Source: Liquidambar formosana (lineage: Eukaryota; Streptophyta; Magnoliopsida; Saxifragales; Altingiaceae). Taken from it: a stretch of DNA of 64,000 nucleotides. Of this stretch, positions 31,983 to 45,648 are shown one piece after another. The translations under genes and the position numbers were made by a program. The stretch spans positions 2,515,001 through 2,579,000 of the forward strand of contig CM077831.1 of assembly GCA_039720395.1 (NCBI GenBank), given 5' to 3'. The notes under the pieces are model-generated. The model was not told the origin of the DNA. It saw nothing but the letters and a program-made list of their open reading frames with translations, and searched no databases. Every line of letters starts with the position of its first letter. The first letter of the stretch is position 1.

Positions 31983-34520
31983 TGTCACACCCCATTTTTG
32001 CACCACCTTACTAGGGCTCATCATTTCATGCATGTTTTTGTTTTGTTTTTGAGTCTAGTCACTTGCATTAGTTTTCTAGAGTCACAAGGACAATGGATAT
32101 GAATTTTGGTTCAAATTGGAGTTGATCTTGAGGGATAATAAGAGCTTTTGTGACTTGAGGGGCATAATCGTCTTTTAAGTCCCAAACTTTTCATTTGACC
32201 TTGGAATGATCTCCAAATTGTCAATTGGAGTTCATATGGATGCATAAGAGGTATTTCTAGGTTCAATTTGGTAAGTCAATGGCTCGGGATTAAAATGGCT
32301 CGATGTAGTTCAAGTTGGTTAATTGACCCTTCCTTGGGTTAGCTCTAATTGACTCACAATTACCAACCAAATCTTTTCAAATTGACTTTCATTAGTCATC
32401 ATTTTGTACTGGTTGTCATCTTAAGTCCCGTGGCCCTGATGATGAGTTTAGTGTGGTTATTTACGGATTATCCTTGAAGAATTAGTGCGAAACACAGCAT
32501 GAGATTTTTGGTTAAAATGAAAAGAAAATTATTTTATTAAATTAGCCATTTTTATCATGACACTAACACGTGTACGTATGTGATGAGTGTGTGTACGCAC
32601 ATACGATACATGTGCATGCGTGTTAGCGGTCAGTCTCCCAATTTTTATAAAAGACAATTTCCTTTTCCTATTCAGATTAGAAGTCTTTTATCATTATAAA
32701 ATACCTTTTGATTATTCTCCAAGGAAACCTAGTCCAGGAAGGAAAGGGAAACTCCAGATTTCAGCTATAAATACTCTCTTAATGTCTTTAAACAAGGGAG
32801 AGGAGAAGAGGGTTTGGAGGGAGTGAAATTCGTCATAATTCAGCAGCAGATTTTCTGAAAACCAGCAGTCGTATTTTAATCATAACTTTTTCATCCAAAG
32901 TCAGAATTTGATGCAATTGGTCTTGTTAGAAAGATAATTGAATTCTCTACAACTTTGTATTTCACAAGCGTTGTCCAAATCCAACGTTTTCATACCCAAA
33001 AACGCGATTGAAGTTGCTGCTGCTGCAAAGTGACGAAAATCACTTTTCTTTTCTCTTGTTCTCTTTTTGTTTTCTATTTCTTTTCAAAGTTGAGTGAGTT
33101 TTGATCTCTTTGCTGTGATACCACTTTGACAAAGAGGAGGATTCGTGTTGGTTTGATTCACTCTAAAGACCTGAGGAGCCACGAACAATTACAAACACAA
33201 GGAAGGCCCTTCCTAAGGTATTCTCCTTCTCTATTCAAGCTTAAACTAGGTTTTCATATAGGATAGGCCTATTGCATGTTAAAGGTAACTTTTTTATCAT
33301 GTATTAACACTCTAGCTAGTTAATATACATGGAATATCTATTTTTTTATCTACTGTTTAGCATGCTTTAGGGCTGTCCTTTATGTTTCAATGCATAGTTA
33401 TGATTCTTGTGCTCCTGTTTGTCCTTGTGCTAGGATTAGTGTCATTGCATGTTAGAGTTAGGATTTTCATCATGTTATATTGCTTTAGTTAGTTAATATG
33501 CATGATTTAATTTCTGTTTAGTTTGGTTTTAGCATGATTAAAGTGTGTCTTGTGAGTTTTTAAGCATATTTGTGAGTTTAGGGTTTTAGAGTCATTGTTT
33601 TGTGTTTGTTTTCATATAGCATGATAAAGTAGACTTTTTTATTGGTTTTTCTTCGTGTTTGCTGTATATGTTTTTCATATGGAGTAAACATGATAGTTTT
33701 GCATGCACATTAGTATGTTTTAGGGTTTTTATGCATGATATGGTTCTAGGAATATGTTAGGACTTATTATTGTTCTCTGTTTTTGCTATTGGCATGCTTA
33801 GTGGATGATTTTAGGCCATAATACTATTCTGTCCAGATTTGCATGTTAGTGTTTTCGCATGGTTTTGAGCACTTGTAAGGGTGCAAATAGGTGTGGTATT
33901 TGTCCTATGGTAAATAGGGCTGCTTATGTCTGAAATAGCTAATGTTTGGAGTAATTGCGCTCAGGTAAGTGGGTGTGAAGGTGCCCCAATTCACCTTTCT
34001 TCTTAACTCATTCTCTTCTCCCTATTTAGGGTTAATTTTTAATATGATCCTATGGTTTAATCAAAGGTTTCCTTCATAAATAAAATTCTGGTTTTTATTA
34101 AAGTTTCCATTTTGTGGATTTCTTTCCTAAAATCAAACTTTCTATCATATTCAACTCTTTTGATCAAATAAGGAAACCTAGGGTTTTTACCATAGGTTTG
34201 TATTAGGATTTAACCTTAGTTCTAATCGAACTACGTGGACTTTGATCCATGTATTTCGTTGCATGGTACGTAGGCGCTCTTCGTGAGGCTCAAGTCCGTT
34301 CTAGGATCCAAGCATCCTAGGTTTATTTATGTTTTCTTTTCTTCTTTTTATTTTCTGTTTTTCTTTGCTTATTATGCATGGATGGATGAATGAAATATAT
34401 GATTTGCATGCAATTCTTGTGATGATATACTTGCTGATTTTTGTATGGAAAGACTTTAATTTAGCCCAAATGAACTGAGAGACCGAAAGGGTGACATGGG
34501 TGCCTATAGGCTTTGCCTAG
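31983..34520 (+). repeat. Element B 3' LTR, first part
   Basis: Matches 17,330-19,869 with few differences. It ends at CCTAG (34,516-34,520), the target duplication of C. Confidence 0.93.
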
Positions 34521-36180
34521 TGTTAGGATTATGCCCTAGAGCCAATCATAGAGATGATTGTTTAGGGATTAGGAACAATCATTTGATTTCATTTATGTAT
34601 GTCACATTTATTATTGATTTAATAAAAGGGCTTATTCTATTATGTTTATATGCATCATTTATATTTACATAATATGTCCATGGAGTTAGAGTTGAGAATA
34701 TGGAATTACAAAGAGTTGTAATTTTGAGACTATAGATATATCTCTGTACTAAACTCCTTAAGCATTCCTAGTTGAAGGTTCACTATGATGGACAGTAATG
34801 AACCATAGGACTAGCACTTGCTAGGTTGACTCTATAGGAGGATAGCTAGTCTCAAGCTATTTGTGTGGAGACACTACAACCAACAAGTGGGTGCCTATTA
34901 TAAGAATAGGTACACTGAATGTGACCAAAGATATGAGATAAACTGAATGGAGTTTTATCCTGCTTGTCAATCAGTTTCTCATTGTTATAGTGGTACAAGT
35001 AATCCTTAGACCTGAGACACCATAGTTGCCTTATGCATGTAGCTTTAGAAGTTTGATAACACTAAGTGCAGATCCTATTCAGGGGTCTGCAAAGGTGTTC
35101 ATTGGCCCTACTGCTCTGTGTATGAAGGCATGTGAGTGATCAACAAGGGATCCATTACTCTCAGGAAAAAGAGAGAGAATGTCTCATATAGCATTCATAA
35201 TATAACTCATTAAATCCATGGCCATGGTAGGATGATATATGAAAAGAGTTTCATGAGTTCATCCATGAGTTGATATCTATAAATGAGTATAAAGTAATTG
35301 AACTAGGGACTTGACAGACTTCCATGTCCTATTAGTTCAATTGGAGACATTGTGTTGAAGGAAGGATGCAATTGTAACCTATAAACTATAACAGAAGGGT
35401 TCTTTGTAAATGACTATTCACCTCATTAAGGACCACACCATGAGCCATATGCTAGGTGTTACTCATGGTTAGTAGAAGCCCTAATTGATATAAGTGAGTT
35501 ATAATCAATTAGGGAATTGGAAGGAGTTCCAATTAGACCCTAAATGGAAAGAGTTCCATTGTGCACACCTCGTGCTATTCCTACTACTTAATGATGTGAA
35601 CCCAATGGGTCACACACTGATCATGCAAGAAGGGCTGTAAAGTCTATGAGAGAAAGGGTTTTAGTGAATAAAGAATAGTTCTTTATCGGCCTATTTGTAT
35701 TTGATACAAATAATAGGGGTTAATGTGCAATTAAGTGTAATTACACATAACCCTATTAGGGTTTCTTCCCCATGGCCAGCCCCTTTTAGTGGGCTGCCTA
35801 TATAAGTCACACTTATGTGTGACATGGCATAATAGGCTTGCACAATAAACCCTAGCTGTCCAGCCCCTTGGAGGCTCTCTTCTCTCTCTCTCTCTTCTCC
35901 ACCTCTAGCAACAACAAGGAAGAAGAAAGAAAAGGCTTGAAGCTCTAGCTAGGTGTGGATACCGTTGGAGGCAGCACACTTGGGCTGCTCATTCACCGCT
36001 GTCCAGAGTAGAAGCTTGGAGCAAAACGGAGAAGACAAAATTCCTGTAAGTGTTCTAACCCTCTTCGTAGTTAGGGTTTGATTTTGTGTTATGCATAGTT
36101 AGATTCATGGGATTGGGAATCGTAGGAAAAATTTTTTATATTCCGCACTTCTATTTTTCCCTCTTGTTCGATTCCCAACA
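34521..36180 (+). repeat. Element C 5' LTR
   Basis: TGTTAGGATT to GATTCCCAACA. A TATATAAG-type TATA box is near 35,799, with a CT microsatellite about 35,876-35,900 downstream of it. No protein-coding gene. Confidence 0.93.
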
Positions 36181-36181
36181 G

Positions 36182-36194
36182 TGGTATCAGAGCC
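36182..36194 (+). other. Primer binding site of element C
   Basis: TGGTATCAGAGCC, one base after the LTR, complementary to the 3' end of initiator methionine tRNA as in most plant copia elements. Confidence 0.92.
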
Positions 36195-39100
36195 ATGATT
36201 ATGCATAATACAAAATACATATGGGCTAGTAATTATGGTGTAGTTGAATGATTAAAAAATCTGGAAAAGTTTTTCTGCATAATTGGTTTTCCTCCATGGC
36301 TGAACCTAGGGTTTGGAACCCTAGGTCAATTCTCTTCTACTCCTCTTCTAATTGATGGTTAAGTGTAGCCATGGATGCAATAGGTTGCAAAGGGTTTGAG
36401 TTTGGAGAAGAAGAATAAGGAAACTAGGGTTTTATAAAACTGTTATGAACAGTTTTCATGGTAGCCATGAAAAACCGTCATCTTGTTTTGCATGCCGAAT
36501 TCAGAGTTCTTCTCCAAAATTTTCGAGCCATATATGGTTAGAAAGCTCTTCGAATAAGCTTTCCAACCCAACAAACGGTGCGTCAATCCGAGTTCTGTAG
36601 TGAAAGTTATGAATTTTTTACTACAGGCTGTCTGGAAAGACAGTTTTGCTCGGGAATGATGCAATAGCCACAACTTTGAGTTATTGATGGAGATCAAAGG
36701 CATGGCAATGGTTGCCACCACTTGGGTTATGTTCTAGACATGGTAGGGAAAGGTTCCCAAGCATTTAGATGCATCATAATTGGATTAAGATGCTAGAACA
36801 GAAGTAAGAAGGAGAAGAACACCATGGAGGCTGAATCTGGGTTTTAGAACCCTAAGGTTCTTGCAATTAATTCTAATTAAAGCTGCTGTATTTATGATGG
36901 AAGATCATTGAAGGATCATTATATATCATGTGTATATGATTTTCTTTAAGTTTCAAAAAGGTTTTGATGGAAAAAGATTCAAAAAGTTTGAAAATTTTTC
37001 ATGAACAGCATAGCAGAATTTTTCTGCAGAAAAGTCATCAATGGAGTTTTGATTAGAACTTGAGTTAGGGAACTCCAAATTGCATGAAACCAATTGCATT
37101 AGTTTCCTAAGACATGTAGGATACTGGGAAAATTCGTTTGGTAGCCTAATTCATTCATCTTGCTGGGTTTTAAATCAATTTCTGACCATGGACAGTGTGC
37201 TGTCAAATTCTGGGCAGCCTACTGTTGTTTTAATTGTTTAGAACAATTGGTGATGATTTGATCATCCAAACCTCTTCTATTAGCTTAGTATTTCATGTAG
37301 GGACATGATACAAAAGCTGGTTTCAATGGAGGAGTCAAATTGATAAGGATTTAGAAGCTATTGTGACCTTCAAGGTCTGCAACAATGGTTCCAGCAATGG
37401 GTTTTGGAAACCCTGATTGTTCTTGATGATGGCAGCCACTTCCACCACTTCTCACGTGTCCAGAGGCTTGTCCCACACCCCTAGGATGTTCTCCCATGAC
37501 TGGCCATGGCCTCCCACAGTCGTTGGTGGCCATGGCAGCCTAGCCAAGCTCAGGCAGCCCCCTGGTAGTGGCGGCTGCATAGAGTTAAGGATGAAACCCT
37601 AATTTTGAGTTAATGATGAAACCCTAATTTCATTATGGCATTAATTAAAACCCTAATTGGAATATTAATTACCTTAATTAAGAGTTAATGATTGGTCATT
37701 AAATGACCAATCATGGTTATTAATTGTTAGGGCATAATTAATACCATTAATGATGTTTAGGGTTAGGGTTTTGGAAACCCTAATTAGTGTAATTAGTTAA
37801 GGGTAATTAATACCCTATTTGGCATTAATTAAACCCTAATCCCTTTTATTAAATACCATATGAACCTAGGGTTTTAATGATTGGACATTAAATGACCAAT
37901 CATAAGGCATTTAATGATTAGGGCTTGCGTTTAGGGTTTAGGGTTATGCATTTAGGGTTTAGGGTTTTAGGAAACCCTAATACACTAATTCATCATTTTA
38001 ATGATTTTATTTAATTCCTATATTAATTATTTAATTAATATTGATTAATTTTATAATGTTTTAAATGGTTTAAAACACAATTAGGGATTAAATTAAAATC
38101 TGGAAATTCTTAATTAAATGAAATTGTTTTGTTTAATTAAGGAAACCCTAATATTGGATATTAGAGTTATTTTAGGAAACTTTACATGTTTTAAATTAAT
38201 TTGATTAATTGAAACTGTAATGTCTTAAATGTTAAGACTTTATTTAATTCTGGATATTTTTGTTAAATCCTAATAAGATTAGGATGCATTAATGAGATTA
38301 ATGTAAATCATTCAAGAGAATTACCATAATGCCCATATGTTTTAATGCTTACAGTTTTTCTTTACATTATGCAATGAGATTGTATGTATGTGTTTGGATG
38401 ATGATTATGGACTATACCCCTTAAACCAATTGTGATTGGCCGTCTTATGAATGGGTTGTAATAATTTTTCAAGAGTTGTAATTTTATTATGGTGATGTAA
38501 TTTATTATTTAGGGCTTGCATGCCACCTTCCCTCTCTCTCTATCATTCTCTTATGTACCCCACATTCCCCTTATGTATCCCTTTCTATATATTATGTAAA
38601 TGTTATGTAATCGAGAGCGCACTAAGGAGCATGGTGGACCCAAAGGAGTATGATGGAGACCAATAAGCCAGTGGTAGAGACCATTAAGTCAAGGGAGCAG
38701 ATTGAAGGACTTGAAAGCTTAGAGAAGTTTTTCAAGAAAGCATGCATGTTTCGAATGTGTTATTTTACGATCACCTACACCCACCTTAGACCTTGGATTC
38801 AATCTATTGGCTTGGATTGAATCCTCTCAAAGTCCATAATCATCATAGTGGGAGCTTTAATTTATGAGATAATTGTATTAGCTCCAATACCATAGTTTGG
38901 TATATGTTACCTATTCACTTAGGGACTAATATCAAAATATGGTACTTTATATATGTTGATATATAATAGCATGCGATGTATGATTTATAATAGCATGAGA
39001 TGTATGATTATAAATAGCATAATTTATATGTTTAAATTTTGATACATAGGATGCATGTTAATTTGATGAGACCCTTTAAAACCCCTCTTATTTTAATATT

Positions 39101-39200
39101 AAGTTGAAAATGAAGAAATCATAGGGAATGAATTCTTCATTGCCTTCCATCATTATAGGATCATCTAACGTCCCTTAATGTGGGTACCTGGCTGCAGACA
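36195..39200 (+). other. Element C interior, 5' part
   Basis: No long open frame on either strand; the short ones I saw do not resemble gag. The stretch 37,600-38,010 is very rich in ccctaat/attaggg and contains TTTAGGGTTTAGGG runs (37,931-37,975) like plant telomere repeats. 38,010-38,620 is AT-rich. A gag remnant may exist but I cannot recognise it. Confidence 0.5.
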
Positions 39201-39225
39201 TGTAGGAGCTACCCATGTTAAAGAC

Positions 39226-39490
39226 ATTACTTGAAACTATCACATATGAGATATCATGGGGTGCCTAAACTGGTATATACCAAGAAACTAACATGTGAGG
39301 TATATATTTGGCGAAACATACCTGTGTGAATGATGGGTTTAGCTTAACTAGGGAAGTATTCCAAGAAACTAACATGTGAGGTGTATGTTCCCTAGAGGCA
39401 AAACGATTGGAACTTGCTTATGAAGCAATAGACAAAGAGTTGTCTTCTTATTGTGGGTTAGAAGCCAAGAAACTAACATGTGAGGCTTCT
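39226..39490. repeat. Three hairpins with a common 17-base core in element C
   Basis: The core AAGAAACTAACATGTGA occurs three times between different inverted arms: TATATACC/GGTATATA (39,274-39,306), CTAGGGAA/TTCCCTAG outside a mismatched inner segment (around 39,349-39,394), and TAGAAGCC/GGCTTCTA (39,458-39,490). A fourth, weaker relative starts near 39,229. Confidence 0.6.
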
Positions 39491-39499
39491 AGGTCACAG

Positions 39500-40790
39500 T
39501 GGGACCCCAATCCCCATTAGGAATGAGATTCCTGAATTCCATTAGAGGGTGTATGGAATTTGATAAAATAGTGGGAGGTACCATATGATTAAAGACCCAA
39601 TCATTATAGATAAAAATGAAATCTAATTCTCTGTTTATGTAGATTACCTAATTACTCACCTCAAAACCCCTATTTCCTAATATATAGGATATTGATAGTT
39701 TGACTAAACCCGATTTCTTTGATTGACTTAGGAAATTGAGAATTGTTCTTAATTTCAAAAAGATTGTTCATATGCTATTAGGCCTTTTCTTAAAGGCCCT
39801 CCATAAAACATCCTAAGAAGAAAAAGACACTATGCGCAATTGGCATCTTGTTGCCATGATATATGATAGTATTGATGACTAATGAGCTTCAGAAGCAAAA
39901 TTAGTCAATGCAAGTGCCTTTGATGTCCTACATCACATACAAAGGTTGTATTGTGAGTAAAATAATACTATAAAGTATAGTACTTGTAAAGGACTTCTTC
40001 TGGACTAGGATGTAATAAAAGTTGTTTATTAATAATCATTCTTTTGAAAAATGATTAATCACATAGAATAGCTTGAGAAGCTAGATGTGATTTAAAATGG
40101 AAGCATAGAGGAAATCAAATCTTAAAAAGTCAAAGACAAAGAAATATAATTATTTTGTAGTAAACATAAGGTATTGTAAAGGGAACTTGATAAAGTATCA
40201 GTCTTCCTAGAAGAACCAAACTTTTGAAGTTTTGGTTCATGCTCTAAACTAAATTGTTGGTTAGTTCTGCTTCTTGGTTTTTGGATTCTAGTATAATCTA
40301 AATCGAAGCAGAAAGTTAAGTAGATAATAAGTTACCTTTAAAAAATTTTAATAGAGCAAGAGTTGCTAGATTAATTTTGGGAACTTATTTCTTAACTAAG
40401 TCATTTAAGACATTCTAGAAATTTGATTTCTGAATTTAAATGACTAATTAGAGCGAATGCAACGTATTCCGAGAATACAAGAGATGTAGAGACTCTCATT
40501 TAAATGTAACGATTATGACTTGGTTATGAGATGACCAAACCCATCTTTTACTTAGTGAAGTGAAAGAGTTACAGTTATAATTTGACTAATACATTGTGAT
40601 GTATATAGTCATGTAGAGCATGCATTCAATTACAGTAGACTCATCTTAGAATACCATAGCTCAATGGTGAATCTAAGAGAACGAATTGAACCCTATTAAG
40701 ATATGGTTTGATCCATGATGAGTTTTACTAATGTATCCATCTAAGATATACCTTAAAATTGCTACATATTGATAATTTAGGGTTCACTCC
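39500..40790 (+). other. Element C interior, middle part
   Basis: AT-rich, no open frame of note. By position it should correspond to gag-integrase of a copia element, and scattered short stretches read like decayed coding sequence, but I cannot assign a domain. Confidence 0.4.
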
Positions 40791-42540
40791 AGTTTTGTCC
40801 CAATTATATCAGATATGATATGGGAAGAAACCCAACTTAAAGAAGTTAAGGCTTGGGCTTGTGCTACGTATGTCTGGAAACATAATGTAGACAATCTGGA
40901 AATACGGTCAAGTAAGTGTTGAATTGTGGTATATCCCAAAAGTGGTTGGGATAGTATTTCTATTACCCTAATGAACAAAAGTTGTCCATTAGGATGTTTG
41001 CTGGTTTTTCTTGAGAAAGAGTTCATTCAAGAAAGATGCAAAAGTAGATAGAATTTATAGAATTGTCTGTAAAGCCACAAACAAACAAAGATCCAACCCT
41101 TGTCTCTATTGAGACAAAACCCTTAACTACACTACAATCTTTTCATAGATCAAATTGGATATTTCTTAACATAAGAGAGATATTGTATCTCTATTAGAAT
41201 GTGAAAGAATTGTTCTTTGGTGATACAGATCACCAAGATAATCCTATTGATTATGACTAGACGATGTTTCACATCAACTCGAGAAATGACTAAGAGTCAT
41301 TAAATCCAATATGGATAGGTAGAGACCTAAAAGGCTTGGCTATTTAAGAATGTTTTCAACATAGGCAAAAAGTTGTCTATAAAGAAACTTGTTTGATAAT
41401 AGTTATGCTGAAATCCATTTGGATCTTGTTATCTATAAACACACATTTTGAATATGAGATATGTCAAAAAGGATATAAAGATGTTATATCAAATGGTGAA
41501 AAACCATAAAAGTGTGTAAGTTATAGAAGTCTATTAATAGACTACAAGGTTCTCATAATTAGAACATCTATAAAGTTGAAGTAATCAAATTGTTTGATTT
41601 CTCTCATTGTATAGATGGACCATGAGTGTATAAAAGGTTAGTGGGAGTGCGATCGTTTTTCTTTATCCTAAGTATAGATGACATCCTAATCATTATGAAT
41701 GATATATGAATGACATCCCAATCGTTTTGGTTTTTGGAGAAAAACTAATTCATGAAAGATTTGGCAAAAGCATCCAATAAGATCTATAGAGATAGATCAT
41801 ATAGATTGCTAAGTATCTCCAAATCATCAAACATAGTTGAAATGTTGAAGGAGTTCAACATGGAGAATTCTAAGGGAGGTCTGATTTACTTCAGATAAGA
41901 ATTCATTATTCAAGGGCATGTGCCCTAGGATAACACAAGTAAGATTCTTAAAGTGTTAAGAAGCCTTATTTTACACTATGTATTGAACCTGATATCTATT
42001 ATGTTGTAATTGTTACAAATAGTTATCAATCAATTCAAATTTGGAATATTGGATTGTATATGGAAATTGTAAACTCATAGTAGATGGGTATATGGATTTG
42101 GATATAATCCATATGGGGTATATTTTATATTCACTTTAGTTGGTGAAATACTTAATGGAAGAACTGTATGAAAGATACAGTGGATTCCATTATTAAGGGT
42201 GAATTAATTGTCGCATTGTCTAGGAGACTGTTTAGATCTATAAGTTCATTTAGAACTTAGAGTTGTTCCTTCCATTGAGTTGCCCACACCTTGTTTTGTG
42301 ACAACAATGGGTCTATAGCTCAAGTATAGGAATCACGGTCTCATCAAAAGTCCAAACTCATAGAGTGACAATTCCAAGTGATTAGAGGAATCATTGGAAG
42401 AGGTAATAGATACATTACAGAAGATATTATCTACATAAGTTTTTGTAGACCTACTGACTAAAGCTTTAAAACATAATTGGTTATGTCTAAGACCAACATC
42501 TTGAGAAGATAGGTATGCGATACATGGTCGATTGGCTTTA
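40791..42540 (+). pseudogene. Copia pol relics in element C
   Basis: Decayed translation fragments in the right order for a copia polyprotein: a YYFYYPNEQK-like piece and FLEKEFI (about 40,950-41,030) from the region between integrase and RT, and near the end HRVTIPSD.RNHWKR and a D.LTKAL-like segment (about 42,360-42,475) followed by the usual short C-terminal stretch. All frames are cut by many stops and shifts, so no enzyme could be made from this copy. Confidence 0.6.
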
Positions 42541-42555
42541 GTGCAAGTGGGAGAT

Positions 42556-44214
42556 TGTTAGGATTATGCCCTAGAGCCAATCATAGAGATGATTGTTTAG
42601 GGATTAGGAACAATCATTTGATTTCATTTATGTATGTCACATTTATTATTGATTTAATAAAAGGGCTTATTCTATTATGTTTATATGCATCATTTATATT
42701 TACATAATATGTCCATGGAGTTAGAGTTGAGAATATGGAATTACAAAGAGTTGTTATTTTGAGACTATAGATATATCTCTGTACTAAACTCCTTAAGCAT
42801 TCCTAGTTGAAGGTTCACTATGATGGACAGTAATGAACCATAGGACTAGCACTTGCTAGGTTGACTCTATAGGAGGATAGCTAGTCTCAAGCTATTTGTG
42901 TGGAGACACTACAACCAACAAGTGGGTGCCTATTATAAGAATAGGTACACTGAATGTGACCAAAGATATGAGATAAACTGAATGGAGTTTTATCCTGCCT
43001 GTCAATCAGTTTCTCATTGTTATAGTGGTATAAGTAATCCTTAGACCTGAGACACCATAGTTGCCTTATGCATGTAGCTTTAGAAGTTTGATAACACTAA
43101 GTGCAGATCCTATTCAGGGGTCTGCAAAGGTGTTCATTGGCCCTACTGCTCTGTGTATGAAGGCATGTGAGTGATCAACAAGGGATCCATTACTCTCAGG
43201 AAAAAGAGAGAGAATGCCTCATATAGCATTCATAATATAACTCATTAAATCCATGGCCATGGTAGGATGAATATGAAAAGAGTTTCATGAGTTCATCTAT
43301 GAGTTGATATCTATAAATGAGTATAAAGTAATTGAACTAGGGACTTGACAGACTTCCATGTCCTATTAGTTCAATTGGAGACATTGTGTTGAAGGAAGGA
43401 TGCAATTGTAACCTATAAACTATAACAGAAGGGTTCTTTGTAAATGACTATTCACCTCATTAAGGACCACACCATGAGCCATATGCTAGGTGTTACTCAT
43501 GGTTAGTAGAAGCCCTAATTGATATAAGTGAGTTATAATCAATTAGGGAATTGGAAGGAGTTCCAATTAGACCCTAAATGGAAAGAGTTCCATTGTGCAC
43601 ACCTCGTGCTATTCCTACTACTTAATGATGTGAACCCAATGGGTCACACACTGATCATGCAAGAAGGGCTTTAAAGTCTATGAGAGAAAGGGTTTTAGTG
43701 AATAAAGAATAGTTCTTTATCGGCCTATTTGTATTTGATACAAATAATAGGGGTTAATGTGCAATTAAGTGTAATTACACATAACCCTATTAGGGTTTCT
43801 TCCCCATGGCCAGCCCCCTTTAGTGGGCTGCCTATATAAGTCACACTTATGTGTGACATGGCATAATAGGCTTGCACAATAAACCCTAGCTGTCCAGCCC
43901 CTTGGAGGCTCTCTTCTCTCTCTCTCTCTTCTCCACCTCTAGCAACAACAAGGAAGAAGAAAGAAAAGGCTTGAAGCTCTAGCTAGGTGTGGATACCGTT
44001 GGAGGCAGCACACTTGGGCTGCTCATTCACCGCTGTCCGGAGTAGAAGCTTGGAGCAAAACGGAGAAGACAAAATTCCTGTAAGTGTTCTAACCCTCTTC
44101 GTAGTTAGGGTTTGATTTTGTGTTATGCATAGTTAGATTCATGGGATTGGGAATCGTAGGAAAAATTTTTTATATTCCGTACTTCTATTTTTCCCTCTTG
44201 TTCGATTCCCAACA
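42556..44214 (+). repeat. Element C 3' LTR
   Basis: Near-identical to 34,521-36,180, ending GATTCCCAACA, followed by the CCTAG duplication at 44,215-44,219. Confidence 0.93.
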
Positions 44215-44219
44215 CCTAG

Positions 44220-44451
44220 AACCTTCCCATGTCATAACTTAGCCTCCGAATCCCCGATTTCTTTGGTTTTCAAAAGATTGGTTTTTGCCTTTCCTTTTTT
44301 TATGGAGTCATTCAAATTGTTTTCCTAAAACAAACTATTTTTAGGGTTTTCCTTGTTTCCTTTAAAAAATAAGGTGGCGACTCCTTTCCTTTTTCTTTTT
44401 CAAACCCACTTTCTTTTCAATCCCTCGTGGGCCCAATTTCCGGGGTTCACA
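44220..44451 (+). repeat. Element B 3' LTR, last part
   Basis: Resumes the B LTR exactly where C interrupted it (aaccttcccatgtc) and ends GGGGTTCACA, followed by the CCCTA duplication of B. Confidence 0.93.
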
Positions 44452-44456
44452 CCCTA

Positions 44457-45648
44457 TTGTTTATATCAAATACAAACATGGCCTCAAAGAACTATTCTTT
44501 ATGCACTCATACCCTTTCTCTCATAGACTTAAAAGCTCATCTTGCATAATCAGTGTGTGACCCATTGGGTTCACATCATCAAGTAGTAGGAATAGCACGA
44601 AGTGTGCACAATGGAACTCTTTCCATTTAGGGTCTAACTGGAACTCCTTCCAATTCCCTAATTGATTATAACTCACTTATATCAATTAGGGCTTCTACTA
44701 ACCATGAGTAACACCTAGCATATGGCTCATGGTGTGGTCCTTAATGAGGTGAATAGTCATTTACAAAGAACCCTTCTGTTATAGTTTATAGGTTACAATT
44801 GCATCCTTCCTTCAACACAATGTCTCCAATTGAACTAATAGGACATGGAAGTCTGTCAAGTCCCTAGTTCAATTACTTTATACTCATTCATAGATATCAA
44901 CTCATTGATGAACTCATGAAACTCTTTTCATATTCATCCTACCATGGCCATGGATTTAATGAGTTATATTATGAATGCTATATGAGACATTCTCTCTCTT
45001 TTTCCTGAGAGTGATGGATCCCTTGTTGATCACTCACATGCCTTCATACACATAGCAGTAGGGCCAATGAACACCTTTGCAAACCCCTGAATAGGATTTG
45101 CACTTAGTGTTATCAAACTTCTAAAGCTACATGCATAAAACAACTATGGTGTCTCAGGTCTAAGGATTACTTGTGCCACTATAACAATGAGAAACTGATT
45201 GACAGGCAGGATAAAACTCCATTCAGTTTATCTCATATCTTTGGTCACATTCAGTGTACCTATTCTCGTAATAGGCACCCACTTGTTGGTTGTAGTGTCT
45301 CCACACAAATAGCTTGAGACTAGCTATCCTCCTATAGAGTTAACCTAACAAGTGCTAGTCTTATGGTTCATTATTGTCCATCATAGTGAACCTTCAACTA
45401 GGAATGCTTTAGGAGTTTAGTACAGAGATATATCTACAGTCTCAAAATTACAACTCTTTGTAATTCCATATTCTCAACTCTAACTCCATGGATATATTAT
45501 GTAAATATAAATGATGCATATAAACATAATAGAATAAGCCCTTTTATTAAATCAATAATAAATGTGACATACATAAATGAAATCAAATGATTGTTGCTAT
45601 TCCCTAAACAATCATCTCTATGATTGGCTCTAGGGCATAATCCTAACA
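44457..45648 (-). repeat. Element G: copia solo LTR, right part
   Basis: Reverse complement of the 5' 1.2 kb of the C LTR, ending in GGCATAATCCTAACA. With 16,868-17,329 it adds up to 1,654 bp against 1,660 in C. It is followed by TGGTG, the duplication shared with 16,863-16,867. Confidence 0.92.

Larger units (their letters stand above)
34521..44214 (+). mobile_element. Element C: Ty1/copia retrotransposon, coding region degenerate
   Basis: LTRs 34,521-36,180 and 42,556-44,214 differ at about ten positions by eye over 1.66 kb. The flanking duplication is CCTAG on both sides. The primer site TGGTATCAGAGCC at 36,182 is the initiator-Met type standard for copia, and a polypurine GCAAGTGGGAGAT lies just before the 3' LTR. 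The interior (6.4 kb) has no long frame but keeps copia pol relics near its 3' end. It is a recent, non-autonomous insertion of the same family as G. Confidence 0.92.
17330..44451 (+). mobile_element. Element B: Ty3/gypsy Tat-lineage retrotransposon, plus strand, interrupted by C
   Basis: Flanked by CCCTA (17,325-17,329 and 44,452-44,456). Order: 5' LTR 17,330-20,099, primer site, leader, gag-pro, intron, pol to 27,861, antisense DUF7745-like gene 29,476-28,188, hairpin array 29,945-31,850, pre-LTR hairpin, 3' LTR 31,983-34,520 plus 44,220-44,451. The two LTRs differ at about fifteen positions by eye over 2.77 kb, so insertion was recent. Unlike A and D it has no PMD gene. Without C it is about 17.4 kb. 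Confidence 0.93.

Noticed and set aside
37351..37602. Small frames on both strands in element C
   Set aside because: They overlap each other in a GC-richer patch, with no homology recognised and no position expected for gag.
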